Of a DNA stretch of 5,762 nucleotides, positions 1 through 5,739 are shown in pieces (positions within the stretch are counted from its first letter, which is position 1; every line of letters starts with the position of its first letter). Position numbers and translations under genes: made by a program. The stretch is from an uncultured Opitutia bacterium (lineage in GTDB: Bacteria; Verrucomicrobiota; Verrucomicrobiia; Opitutales; Opitutaceae): the NCBI GenBank assembly GCA_937952235.1, contig CALFZM010000263.1, forward strand, positions 1-5,762, in the 5' to 3' direction. The notes under the pieces are model-generated. The model did no database searches and was not told where the DNA came from. It saw nothing but the letters and a program-made list of their open reading frames with translations.

Positions 1-7
1 GCCGCTG

Positions 8-19
8 CGGACCGGTCCG
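8..19. repeat. 12-bp perfect palindrome
   Basis: The sequence CGGACCGGTCCG reads the same on both strands. It lies beyond the 3' end of apbE and ten bases before a REP-like hairpin. It could be a protein-binding site, part of a second hairpin cut by the window edge, or chance in GC-rich DNA. No function can be assigned. Confidence 0.3.
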
Positions 20-28
20 TCGCACGTC

Positions 29-54
29 AGCCGCCTGGGGACAGGCGGCTCCAC
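29..54 (-). repeat. REP-like hairpin downstream of apbE (copy B1)
   Basis: Read on the minus strand it has a GTGGAG head leading into a perfect 9-bp stem (AGCCGCCTG pairing with CAGGCGGCT, positions 29-37 and 42-50) with a four-base loop that reads TCCC on that strand. This is the usual shape of a REP element: a GGAG/GTAG-type tetranucleotide followed by a GC-rich hairpin. Head and loop match the larger REPs at 5053, 5130 and 5713, but the stem differs. No T-run follows on either side, so a simple intrinsic terminator is less likely, although a hairpin 17 bases past the apbE stop could still protect the 3' end of its mRNA. Confidence 0.6.
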
Positions 55-70
55 CCAACTGCATCGCGCC

Positions 71-922
71 TCAGCCGCGGTTGCCGCCGTCCGCGGCCAC
101 CACGAGGTCACGCAACGCGCCGTGCACGATCAGCTCCTCACCCGGCGCCGCCAGTGCGGCACCGATCTGCGGGTGGGCGGAGCAGAACGCCGCGATGCTG
201 GCCTCGTTCATCACGAAGAACGCCGTCGCAAGGGCGTCCGCCTGCGCCGCGCTCGCCGCGTAGGCCCACACGCGGGTCTGCCGCGCCGCCGGCGCACCGG
301 TGCGCGGGTCGATCAGGTGCTCTCCTTTCACCGCGATGCCCGAACCGCTGAGCGAAGCGCCGCGCAGCGTCACGATCCGGTGCCCCGCGCCTTCGCCGAG
401 TCCCGCCGGCCAGCCCGGCTCGCCGTCGAGCACGAGCAGGCTGCTCCCCCCGGCATTGAGGCTGGCCGAGGTCACGCCCCAGTCGCGCAGCGTCTCCGCC
501 ATCCGGTCGAGCGCGAAACCCTTGCCCACCGCCCCGAGGTCGAGGTGCAGCCGGTCGGCGAGCGAGGTCAGGGTGTGCGTCGGCGGGTCAAGGGTGTAGG
601 GCGGGAGTTCAGGGTCCAGCTCCGCCGGACGCTCCGACGCATACGCCGGATCGAACGCGCGGCCGGTCGCGATCGCCAGGTCCGCGGCGATCAGGAGGCA
701 CTCGAGGGTGTCCTCGTTCAACATCATCGTCGCCCCGCGGGCGAGCCGGTTGGCCCGGCCGATGTCGCTGGATTCGATGTAGCGGCTCAGCACCTGCTCC
801 AGCCGGTCCAGTTGCTGGAACGCCGCTGTCGCCGCGTGCCGCGCGTAGTCGCGCTCCTGCCCCGCGATGACGACTTCCCAATGAGTCGCCATCGCTTCGT
901 GGGTGAAGGTGGGGTGCGTCAT
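71..922 (-). CDS. apbE: ApbE-family FAD:protein FMN transferase
   Basis: The predicted 283-residue protein belongs to the ApbE (flavin transferase) family, which moves FMN from FAD onto a Thr or Ser of target flavoproteins such as NqrB/NqrC, RnfG-type subunits or FMN-binding-domain proteins, using a divalent metal. Family blocks appear in order: the N-terminal MATHWEVVI strand (about 11-19), LSRYIESSDIGRAN (45-58, the usual 'S.y...SdI..lN' block), DLGAVGKGFALD (128-139) followed by LNAGGS (155-160), HLIDPRTG (202-209), and ADALATA (228-234), whose Asp and Thr are the metal-binding positions in the family. Length is slightly below the usual 300-350 residues, mostly because there is no signal peptide or lipobox, so it probably acts in the cytoplasm. 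The ATG at 922 was chosen; an in-frame TTG 24 bases upstream adds only a poor extension, and neither start has a clear ribosome binding site. No target flavoprotein gene is visible in the window. It lies 138 bases after the glycosyltransferase pair on the same strand and may or may not be co-transcribed with it. Confidence 0.92.
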   Translation of the reverse strand: MTHPTFTHEAMATHWEVVIAGQERDYARHAATAAFQQLDRLEQVLSRYIESSDIGRANRLARGATMMLNEDTLECLLIAADLAIATGRAFDPAYASERPAELDPELPPYTLDPPTHTLTSLADRLHLDLGAVGKGFALDRMAETLRDWGVTSASLNAGGSSLLVLDGEPGWPAGLGEGAGHRIVTLRGASLSGSGIAVKGEHLIDPRTGAPAARQTRVWAYAASAAQADALATAFFVMNEASIAAFCSAHPQIGAALAAPGEELIVHGALRDLVVAADGGNRG

Positions 923-995
923 GGCGCCAGCACGGTGACGGGCCAAGGCGGAGAATACACGGCCGAAAGTGTCACCTGCACCCTCGAGCGGTGCT

Positions 996-1020
996 GCCGC
1001 CTGCGGATCAGCGGCTCCAC
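996..1020 (-). repeat. Decayed REP-like hairpin in the apbE upstream gap (copy B2)
   Basis: These 25 bases match 21 of 25 positions of the hairpin at 30-54, including the GTGGAGCC head (minus strand) and the outer stem GGCGGC. The stem now has a one-base bulge and its loop reads ATCCG, so it looks like an older, mutated copy. It lies in the only gap between minus-strand genes (923-1060). The rest of that gap contains no recognisable gene, terminator or promoter. Confidence 0.5.
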
Positions 1021-1060
1021 CTTATTTCGGACGTTCCTTCCTTTCATGGGCGGCCCTGGC

Positions 1061-1813
1061 TCAGCCTGCACCACGGGGCCTTCCGGCGCCGTCTGCGCCG
1101 GGCTCCTTGCGCCGGTTCCGCCAGAGCTTCCACCGCAGGCCCAGCATCGCCACCGCCGGCCGCCACAGCAGCCGGCGGAATCCGTACTTGGAATCGCCGT
1201 GCTGCCGCGCGTGGTGCCGTACCGGGAGCTCGCCCACCTTGAATCCCGCCGCCACGGCCAGCGCGGGGATGAAGCTCTGCATGAGCTCCATCGGAAAGAA
1301 CGCCTTGCGCACCTCCCGCCGCATCACCCGCAGCTGGCAGCCGGAGTCATGCACGCCGTCCCGCAGGATCGCGCCGCGCACGACGTTGGCGATGCGCGAC
1401 ATGATCCGCCGCAGGGTGGAATCGTGACGGTCGACCCGCCAGCCGCACGCGAGATCCACCTCGCCCGACTCCACCCGCGCGAGCAGCGCCGGATAGTCGC
1501 GCGGGTCGTTCTGCCCGTCGCCGTCCATCATGAGCAGGTAGTCGCCGCGCGCCGCCCGCAGGCCGGCCAGCAGCGCGGCCGCCTGCCCGGAGTTGCGCGG
1601 CATCCGGAGCTCCACGCACTCCGGCCACCGGCGGTGCGCCTCCGCGATCTCCTCCGCCGTCGCGTCGGTGCTGCCGTCGTTGACGAAGATGCACTCGAAC
1701 GGACGCCCCAGCCCGCGCAGCACCGCCACCGCACTTTCCGCCAGCGGCAGGATGTTGCCGGCCTCGTTGTAGAACGGGACGACGAGCGAGAGTTGCGGCG
1801 GCGGCGGGGTCAC
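1061..1813 (-). CDS. Family 2 glycosyltransferase, polyprenyl-phosphate sugar synthase type
   Basis: This 250-residue GT-A fold enzyme resembles the dolichyl/polyprenyl-phosphate mannose (DPM1/ArnC/GtrB-like) branch of GT2, which transfers a sugar from a nucleotide donor to a lipid phosphate at the cytoplasmic face of the membrane. Visible motifs are LVVPFYNE (10-17), VNDGSTD (44-50), NSGQAAALLAG (74-84), the metal-binding DGDGQNDP (97-104), HDSGCQLRVMRR (155-166) and the basic HARQHGDSKYG (201-211) typical of this branch. There is no C-terminal pair of membrane helices, unlike GtrB or ArnC, so it is a soluble or peripheral DPM1-like form with a basic tail (WKLWRNRRK). The GTG start at 1813 is chosen because its GTGA overlaps the stop of the upstream gene by four bases, which suggests translational coupling, and because the motif block begins at residue 8. 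The open frame continues upstream only through the neighbouring gene in another frame. The donor sugar cannot be read from the sequence. Confidence 0.9.
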   Translation of the reverse strand: MTPPPPQLSLVVPFYNEAGNILPLAESAVAVLRGLGRPFECIFVNDGSTDATAEEIAEAHRRWPECVELRMPRNSGQAAALLAGLRAARGDYLLMMDGDGQNDPRDYPALLARVESGEVDLACGWRVDRHDSTLRRIMSRIANVVRGAILRDGVHDSGCQLRVMRREVRKAFFPMELMQSFIPALAVAAGFKVGELPVRHHARQHGDSKYGFRRLLWRPAVAMLGLRWKLWRNRRKEPGADGAGRPRGAG

Positions 1814-3342
1814 GGTTCCGCCACGAACAGGATGCAGACGAATCCCGGCCGCAACCCGAGGAACGTCTCGCGGTAGTGTCCGCGCAGCTTCGCGCGCACC
1901 GCGTCGGCCTGCCCGTTCGACGCGATGACGAGCGCGCCGTCGCAATCCTCGGGCGGCGTGAGGTGGTAACCGACCCGCGGCAGGCCCCTCAGGTACCAGG
2001 GCAGCGGCCAGTATTCCTCGCTGATGACCCGGATCGAGCGGTTGGCGCCCGGGGGCTGCGCCGCGAGGGTCGCCTCGGCAAGCGGACGGAACTTCAGGAC
2101 GTCGGTCGAGCTGTGGACGTACGCCCAAGGGTTGCGCTGGTCCGCCGGGCGCAGGAACGCGGCGCGACCGGTCTGCTGATACAGCGTGCCGAGCGTGAAA
2201 AGTGCGAACGCCGCGGCCACCGGCCGTCCCGTCCGCAGGCGCGCGATGCCGGCGAGCGCGTGAGCGGCAAGCAGCGCGAGCGGCGGCACGAAATGCACCG
2301 CGTGCCACGGCGTCTTGTAGGCGAAGAGCGAGAACGCCCCGATCACGCCGAGCGCGTACGCGGCCGCGCCGCGCGGGCCGGGCTCGCGGCGGCACGCTGC
2401 CAGCACAAGGCCCGCCACGGCCAGGGCGGAGAACGCCGCCTGATGCCATCGCAGCCCGCCCGTCTTGAGCCATCCGAAGAGCTGCAGGTAATACCACCAG
2501 GCCTTCTCGTGGCCCGTCGGCTCCGCGGCCGCACCGAAGCGGGAGAAGGCATGCCCGTAGGCTCCGAGTGCATCGCGCAGGCCCGCGAAATGCGTGCCGA
2601 ACGACGAGTACAGGAGCGCCGCCGTGAGCGCGGCCACGCCGAGCGCGAGGGCCAGCGCGCGCATCGGCCGCGGAGCCACGGGCCGCGCGGCGTGGGCCGC
2701 GAGCGCTGCGGCCGCGAGGCCGAGGAGCAGGAAAAGCGGGGCGCTCGCCTTGGTCGCCTGCATCAGGCCGGCCGCCACGCCCGCCGCCACCAGCCAGCGG
2801 GTGCGACCGGTGTGCCACCAGCGCACGCCGGCGACCGCGGCGGCCAGCGTGAAGGTCACGAGCAGCGTTTCCTGGATGAAGTACCGGCTGTAGTAGACCG
2901 AGGGCGGCGACAGCGCGAGAAACGCCCCGGCGGCCAGCGCCCGCCAGGGCGGGGCGGCGGCCAGCCAACCCCCGCGGCCGGTCGCATCCCGGGCGCCGTT
3001 GGCGGGGGACCGGAACAGCACCGCCGCAAACGCCACCAGCAGGAGCACGCCGGCGGTGCCCGCCAGTGCGGGCACGAGCCGCACCGTGGTCTCGCTCAGG
3101 GCGGCGAGGGAGCGTTCGCCGCGAAGGCGTGCGAGCGGCAGCGCCGCGTAGTAGAGGGTCGGCCCGTGATGATCGCGCGGATCGAAGGCATAGGTGCCGG
3201 CCTCGAGCAGTTCGCCGAGTTTCACGGCCTGGTTGGCCTCGTCGGCGTGCATCGGCCGCCGCGCCAGTTCGTGCGTGCGCAGCCACAGGGCCGCGCCGGC
3301 AAGCAGGACGAGGAGCAGCCAGCGAAGGACGACGGAAAACAC
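1810..3342 (-). CDS. TIGR03663/Agl23-like multi-span membrane protein (GT-C superfamily)
   Basis: This 510-residue integral membrane protein matches the TIGR03663 family, listed as 'flippase activity-associated protein Agl23' and distantly similar to dolichyl-phosphate-mannose protein mannosyltransferases (PMT). The family's few invariant residues, as I recall them, are an N-terminal DE dipeptide and an HGP tripeptide. Both are present: MHADEANQAVKLGELL (31-46, DE at 34-35) and DPRDHHGPTLYY (54-65, HGP at 59-61). Hydrophobic segments lie near 3-20, 90-110, 135-150, 158-173, 184-198, 203-219, 229-247, 304-317, 328-341, 350-367 and 375-388. A loop with YKTPWH (342-347) precedes a soluble C-terminal domain containing SEEYWPLPWYLRG (441-453), also typical of the family. 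The start is GTG at 3342, which places the first membrane helix at the N-terminus; no Shine-Dalgarno sequence is visible. As first gene of a coupled pair with a lipid-phosphate sugar synthase, it probably uses or moves the lipid-linked sugar made by its partner, as PMT or ArnT do. The exact reaction is inference. Confidence 0.85.
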   Translation of the reverse strand: MFSVVLRWLLLVLLAGAALWLRTHELARRPMHADEANQAVKLGELLEAGTYAFDPRDHHGPTLYYAALPLARLRGERSLAALSETTVRLVPALAGTAGVLLLVAFAAVLFRSPANGARDATGRGGWLAAAPPWRALAAGAFLALSPPSVYYSRYFIQETLLVTFTLAAAVAGVRWWHTGRTRWLVAAGVAAGLMQATKASAPLFLLLGLAAAALAAHAARPVAPRPMRALALALGVAALTAALLYSSFGTHFAGLRDALGAYGHAFSRFGAAAEPTGHEKAWWYYLQLFGWLKTGGLRWHQAAFSALAVAGLVLAACRREPGPRGAAAYALGVIGAFSLFAYKTPWHAVHFVPPLALLAAHALAGIARLRTGRPVAAAFALFTLGTLYQQTGRAAFLRPADQRNPWAYVHSSTDVLKFRPLAEATLAAQPPGANRSIRVISEEYWPLPWYLRGLPRVGYHLTPPEDCDGALVIASNGQADAVRAKLRGHYRETFLGLRPGFVCILFVAEP

Positions 3343-3446
3343 GAGGTGAGGGCGGCAACGAAAGGGAATTCCCGACCGGGGGCGAGGCGGGAAGCGGAAG
3401 CGTCCGCGCGGAACTCGCGGCTGGCGCGCCTTTCCTATCCCTTATT
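3343..3446. promoter_or_regulatory. Divergent promoter region between the glycosyltransferase pair and the DUF4139 gene
   Basis: These 104 bases separate two outward-facing genes and must hold the start signals for both. The only AT-rich stretch is at 3430-3449, where TATTAT (3443-3448) resembles a -10 hexamer for rightward transcription, without a convincing -35. If it is the -10, the transcript would begin near 3455 and the second in-frame ATG at 3459 would be read almost leaderless. For the leftward unit no clear promoter could be assigned. The palindrome at 3364-3373 lies 22 bases upstream of the leftward GTG start. Confidence 0.4.
3364..3373. promoter_or_regulatory. GGGAATTCCC palindrome in the divergent region
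   Basis: This is a perfect 10-bp palindrome with an AT-containing centre inside otherwise very GC-rich DNA, upstream of the leftward membrane-protein gene. Its position suits an operator, but only one copy is seen and no regulator gene is nearby. Chance is a real alternative. Confidence 0.25.
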
Positions 3447-4895
3447 ATGTCCTCCCGCATGAAGTGCCTGTCGCTCGGATTCGCCGGTCTCGCCGCGGTG
3501 GTTGCGTCCGCGCAACCGGCCCTGACGGTCTACAACCAGGGTTTCGCCGTGGTCCGCGAGCGCGTGCCGCTCGATCTCAAGGCGGGAGAAAACCTGGTGC
3601 AGTTCGCCGGGGCGACGGCGATGCTGGAGCCCGATTCCGTCGTCCTGCGCGACCCGGCCGGCCGGGTGCAGGTGCGGGTGCTGGAGCAGAGTTACCGTGC
3701 GGACGTGATGTCGCCCGGCCTGATGCTCGCGCTCAACGAGGGCCGCGAAATCGATTTCCTCGTGCGCGATCAGAACGCCAAGGAGTACACGGTGCGCGGC
3801 AAGGTCGTGCGCAGCGGATATTCGCCGGGCGGCGAGACGACCACCCCCATCATCGAGGTCGACGGCCGGCTGCGTTTCTCGCTGCCGGGCGAGCCGTTGT
3901 TTCCCGCGCTGCCGGGTGATGGCATCCTCAAGCCCACGCTCTCCTGGACGCTCGGCGCGCCCCAGGCGGCGAAATTCGAGGCCGAGCTCGGCTACGTGAC
4001 CGGCGGCTTGAACTGGCAGGCGGCGTACAACCTCGTCGCGCCCGAGAAAGGCGACACCCTCGACATCGTCGGCTGGGTGACGGTCACCAACGAGAGCGGC
4101 AAGGCGTTCGACCAGGCGGCGGTGAAACTCATGGCGGGCGACGTCAACCGCGTGCAGCCGCCGGTCGCGCGCGGCGGCGCGATGAAGCGCGAGTTGATGA
4201 TGACCGACATGGCGATGGCGGCCGCGCCCGTGACCGAGAAGTCCTTCGACGAGTTTCACCTGTATTCGCTGGCACGGCCGGTGACGCTCCGCGACCGCGA
4301 GACGAAGCAGGTGGAGTTCATGCGGGCGACCGGGGTGAAAGCGCCGGTGATCTACGTGTACGACGGCGCGGCCATGTTCGCGACCTTCCGCGGCGGCATG
4401 ATGCGCGACCCGGGCTTCGGCACGCAGAGCAACAAGAAGGTCTGGGTCATGCGCGAATTCCGCAACAGCGAGGCCAACCGGCTCGGCCTGCCGCTGCCGA
4501 AGGGCCGGCTGCGGTTCTACCGTCGCGACGACGCCGACGGCCGCATCGAGTTCACCGGCGAGAACCAGCTCGACCATACCGCGAAGAACGAGCTGGTGCA
4601 GGTCAAGACCGGCGACGCGTTCGATGTTGTCGGCGAGCGCACGCGCACGAATTTCAACAGCAGCAGCCGGCAGGATTTTGCCGAGGAGGATTTCGAGATC
4701 AAGGTGCGCAACCGCAAGACGGAGCCCGTCACGGTGCGGATCGTCGAGCACCTCTACCGTTGGTCAAACTGGCGGATCGTGCAGCAGTCGGACGAATTCA
4801 CGAAGAAGGACGCGCAGACGATCGAGTTCAACGTCCCGGTGCCCGCCGATGCCGAGAAGGTCGTCACCTACCGCGTGCGGTACGAGTGGAAGTGA
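3447..4895 (+). CDS. Exported DUF4139 domain protein
   Basis: The 482-residue product starts with a signal peptide (basic MSSRMK, hydrophobic stretch about 7-20, likely cleavage after ASA near 22), so it should be periplasmic or surface located. It shows the pattern of DUF4139 (PF13598) proteins: an N-terminal beta-rich part beginning LTVYNQGFAVVRERVPLDLKAG (26-47) and EPDSVVLRD (61-69); the middle block LGYVTGGLNWQAAYNL (181-196) with VTNESGKAFDQAAVKLMAGDVNRVQ (213-237); and the C-terminal blocks LPLPKGRLRFYRRD (348-361), KTGDAFDVVGERTR (387-400), FEIKVRNRK (416-424) and VTYRVRYEW (473-481). A long coiled coil, found in some relatives, is missing. Biochemical function of the family is unknown. 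Starts at 3447 and 3459 are both possible: the second gives a classic MK signal peptide, and neither has a Shine-Dalgarno sequence. The gene stands alone, divergent from the glycosyltransferase pair, and its last 32 bases overlap the antisense end of the RAYT gene. Confidence 0.88.
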   Translation: MSSRMKCLSLGFAGLAAVVASAQPALTVYNQGFAVVRERVPLDLKAGENLVQFAGATAMLEPDSVVLRDPAGRVQVRVLEQSYRADVMSPGLMLALNEGREIDFLVRDQNAKEYTVRGKVVRSGYSPGGETTTPIIEVDGRLRFSLPGEPLFPALPGDGILKPTLSWTLGAPQAAKFEAELGYVTGGLNWQAAYNLVAPEKGDTLDIVGWVTVTNESGKAFDQAAVKLMAGDVNRVQPPVARGGAMKRELMMTDMAMAAAPVTEKSFDEFHLYSLARPVTLRDRETKQVEFMRATGVKAPVIYVYDGAAMFATFRGGMMRDPGFGTQSNKKVWVMREFRNSEANRLGLPLPKGRLRFYRRDDADGRIEFTGENQLDHTAKNELVQVKTGDAFDVVGERTRTNFNSSSRQDFAEEDFEIKVRNRKTEPVTVRIVEHLYRWSNWRIVQQSDEFTKKDAQTIEFNVPVPADAEKVVTYRVRYEWK

Positions 4896-5544
4896 GCGGC
4901 GGCGCCGCGGCGCTGCTCCAGGGCCACTGCTCCGGCGCGGCCACGAGGCGCGCGGCCACCGGGTTGAGGTGGACATATCCGATCGCGGCCCGGTAGTGGC
5001 GCTCGTCGCGGATGAAGCGATCGAAGTAGTCCGGCTGCCACACTCTCCGGGTGGGAGCGCGGCCGTCCCCGGCCGCAGTCTTGTGCCTTTTTCCCATTTC
5101 GTCGCTGGGAGTGAGGCCCCCCGGTGCGATGCGGCCGGGGACGGCCGCGCTCCCGGGGACGATCCGTCGGGCGCTCACGCCTTTCCAGGCGCCCACGAGT
5201 TCGCCGATGGTCCGCCCCGCGAGCGGCTCGGCGAGCACGTGCACGTGATTCGGCATGATGACCCACGCGTGAAGCCGGTGAGTGGCCCCCTCCGTCGCCA
5301 GCAGCGCTCCGCACACCGCCGCCGCATGCGCCGGGTCGCGGAGCAACGATGATCCCATTCCCTGGTCGAGATACCAGTCGATCCTCTCGCGGCGCTGGGC
5401 GTCGTCGAGCGCCTGCTCTTCCATCTTTTCCATGACGGAGGCCGGCAGGGAGTCGGCGAGACGAAAGGTTACGAGCTGCAGCGCCCGCCCGTCGTCGAAA
5501 TGCGGCAGATAGCCGCGGGAGTGCCAGCCTGGGAATGCTTCCAT
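4864..5544 (-). CDS. REP-associated tyrosine transposase (RAYT, Y1_Tnp/HUH superfamily)
   Basis: The 226-residue protein is a RAYT, a relative of IS200/IS605 TnpA that nicks and joins single-stranded REP hairpins. The N-terminal block WHSRGYLPHFDDGRALQLVTFRLADSLP (7-34) is typical. The HUH metal-binding pair is in MPNHVHVL (97-104; His100 and His102). The C-terminal blocks are VWQPDYFDRFIRDERHY (168-184), IGYVHLNPVAARLV (188-201), whose Tyr190 is the likely nucleophile, and APEQWPWSSA (203-212). Between the halves, residues 131-164 are encoded entirely by a REPIN, which makes the linker about 34 residues longer than usual without breaking the frame. The ATG at 5544 is chosen because an AGGA lies seven bases upstream and the conserved block starts at residue 7; a longer frame to 5622 adds unlike sequence. 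The last 10-11 residues are read from the antisense strand of the DUF4139 gene's end. All catalytic motifs are present, so activity is plausible but not certain. Confidence 0.9.
   Translation of the reverse strand: MEAFPGWHSRGYLPHFDDGRALQLVTFRLADSLPASVMEKMEEQALDDAQRRERIDWYLDQGMGSSLLRDPAHAAAVCGALLATEGATHRLHAWVIMPNHVHVLAEPLAGRTIGELVGAWKGVSARRIVPGSAAVPGRIAPGGLTPSDEMGKRHKTAAGDGRAPTRRVWQPDYFDRFIRDERHYRAAIGYVHLNPVAARLVAAPEQWPWSSAAAPPLTSTRTARGR
5053..5154. repeat. REPIN (two inverted REPs) inside the RAYT gene
   Basis: Two 25-bp arms, 5053-5077 and 5130-5154, are perfect reverse complements separated by a 52-base spacer. Each arm reads, from its outer end, GGGAGC, then a 7-bp stem GCGGCCG, a TCCC loop and CGGCCGC: a complete REP hairpin with a GGAG head at the outside. 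Two such REPs in inverted orientation are the definition of a REPIN. The element is 102 bp, exactly 34 codons, and is read in frame as residues 131-164 of the RAYT (GSAAVPGR at one end, GDGRAP at the other). A run of five T (5088-5092 in the spacer) lies about 12 bases after the left hairpin on the plus strand, so it might also weakly terminate transcripts running on from the DUF4139 gene. Confidence 0.92.
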
Positions 5545-5551
5545 GCCCTGA

Positions 5552-5556
5552 TCCTG
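5552..5556 (-). promoter_or_regulatory. Ribosome binding site of the RAYT gene
   Basis: CAGGA on the minus strand lies seven bases before the ATG at 5544. It is the clearest Shine-Dalgarno match in the window, and it decides the start against longer in-frame options. The other four genes lack an obvious one, which fits a mobile or foreign origin for this gene. Confidence 0.55.
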
Positions 5557-5709
5557 GAAGCGCGGCTGTCGTTGACCGCAAGGGTCGCGCCTGCCCGTTC
5601 TGCGGGGTGGCGACGCGGGCAAGGCGGTCGTGGGCTGCGGGGGACGGATGGGCTGCGCCCGGCGGCGAGAGTCCTAAGGGTAGGCGAGCCGGCGGTTGCG
5701 CGGCTCGTG
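5557..5709. other. Non-coding leader between the RAYT gene and the outer REP
   Basis: No recognisable gene lies here on either strand; the open frames give only low-complexity Arg/Ala/Pro/Gly translations. It contains an imperfect inverted repeat, CGCCTGCCCG at 5588-5597 against CGGGCAAGGCG at 5616-5626 (one-base bulge), which could fold in the RAYT leader. No promoter could be assigned with confidence. Confidence 0.35.
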
Positions 5710-5739
5710 CCCGGGAGCGCGGCCGTCCCCGGCCGCAGT
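5710..5739 (+). repeat. REP upstream of the RAYT gene (third copy of the core)
   Basis: Bases 5713-5739 are identical over 27 positions to 5053-5079: the GGGAGC head, the GCGGCCG / CGGCCGC stem with TCCC loop, and the trailing AGT. Three extra bases on its outer side (CCC, 5710-5712) match the flank of the 5154 arm. The window ends 23 bases later, so this may be one arm of a second REPIN whose partner lies outside. It sits about 170 bases upstream of the RAYT start, the usual arrangement of a RAYT flanked by its REPs. Confidence 0.88.

Noticed and set aside
1061..3460. A single 799-residue minus-strand open frame covering the glycosyltransferase and more
   Set aside because: Only the part from 1813 down has glycosyltransferase motifs. 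The upstream part is an Arg/Ala/Gly-rich shadow of the TIGR03663 gene in another frame, and the GTGA overlap gives a natural start.
122..3462. Two long plus-strand open frames (122-1876 and 1876-3462)
   Set aside because: They lie opposite well-supported genes, their translations are Arg/His/Gln-rich with no family motifs, and long antisense frames are expected in GC-rich DNA with strong third-position bias.
3435..4751. A 438-residue minus-strand frame opposite the DUF4139 gene
   Set aside because: The translation is His/Arg/Leu/Ala-rich antisense sequence without motifs, while the plus strand has clear DUF4139 blocks and a signal peptide.
4896..4911. GC-rich hairpin (GCGGCGCCGC core) immediately after the DUF4139 stop as a terminator
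   Set aside because: The stem is only five perfect pairs plus two after a mismatch, there is no T-run behind it, and the bases encode Ala residues of the RAYT on the other strand.
5053..5154. Inverted repeats as the ends of an insertion sequence or a CRISPR unit
   Set aside because: The arms carry internal hairpins with GGAG heads and enclose only 52 bases without a gene, and there is no regular array. A REPIN explains all of it.
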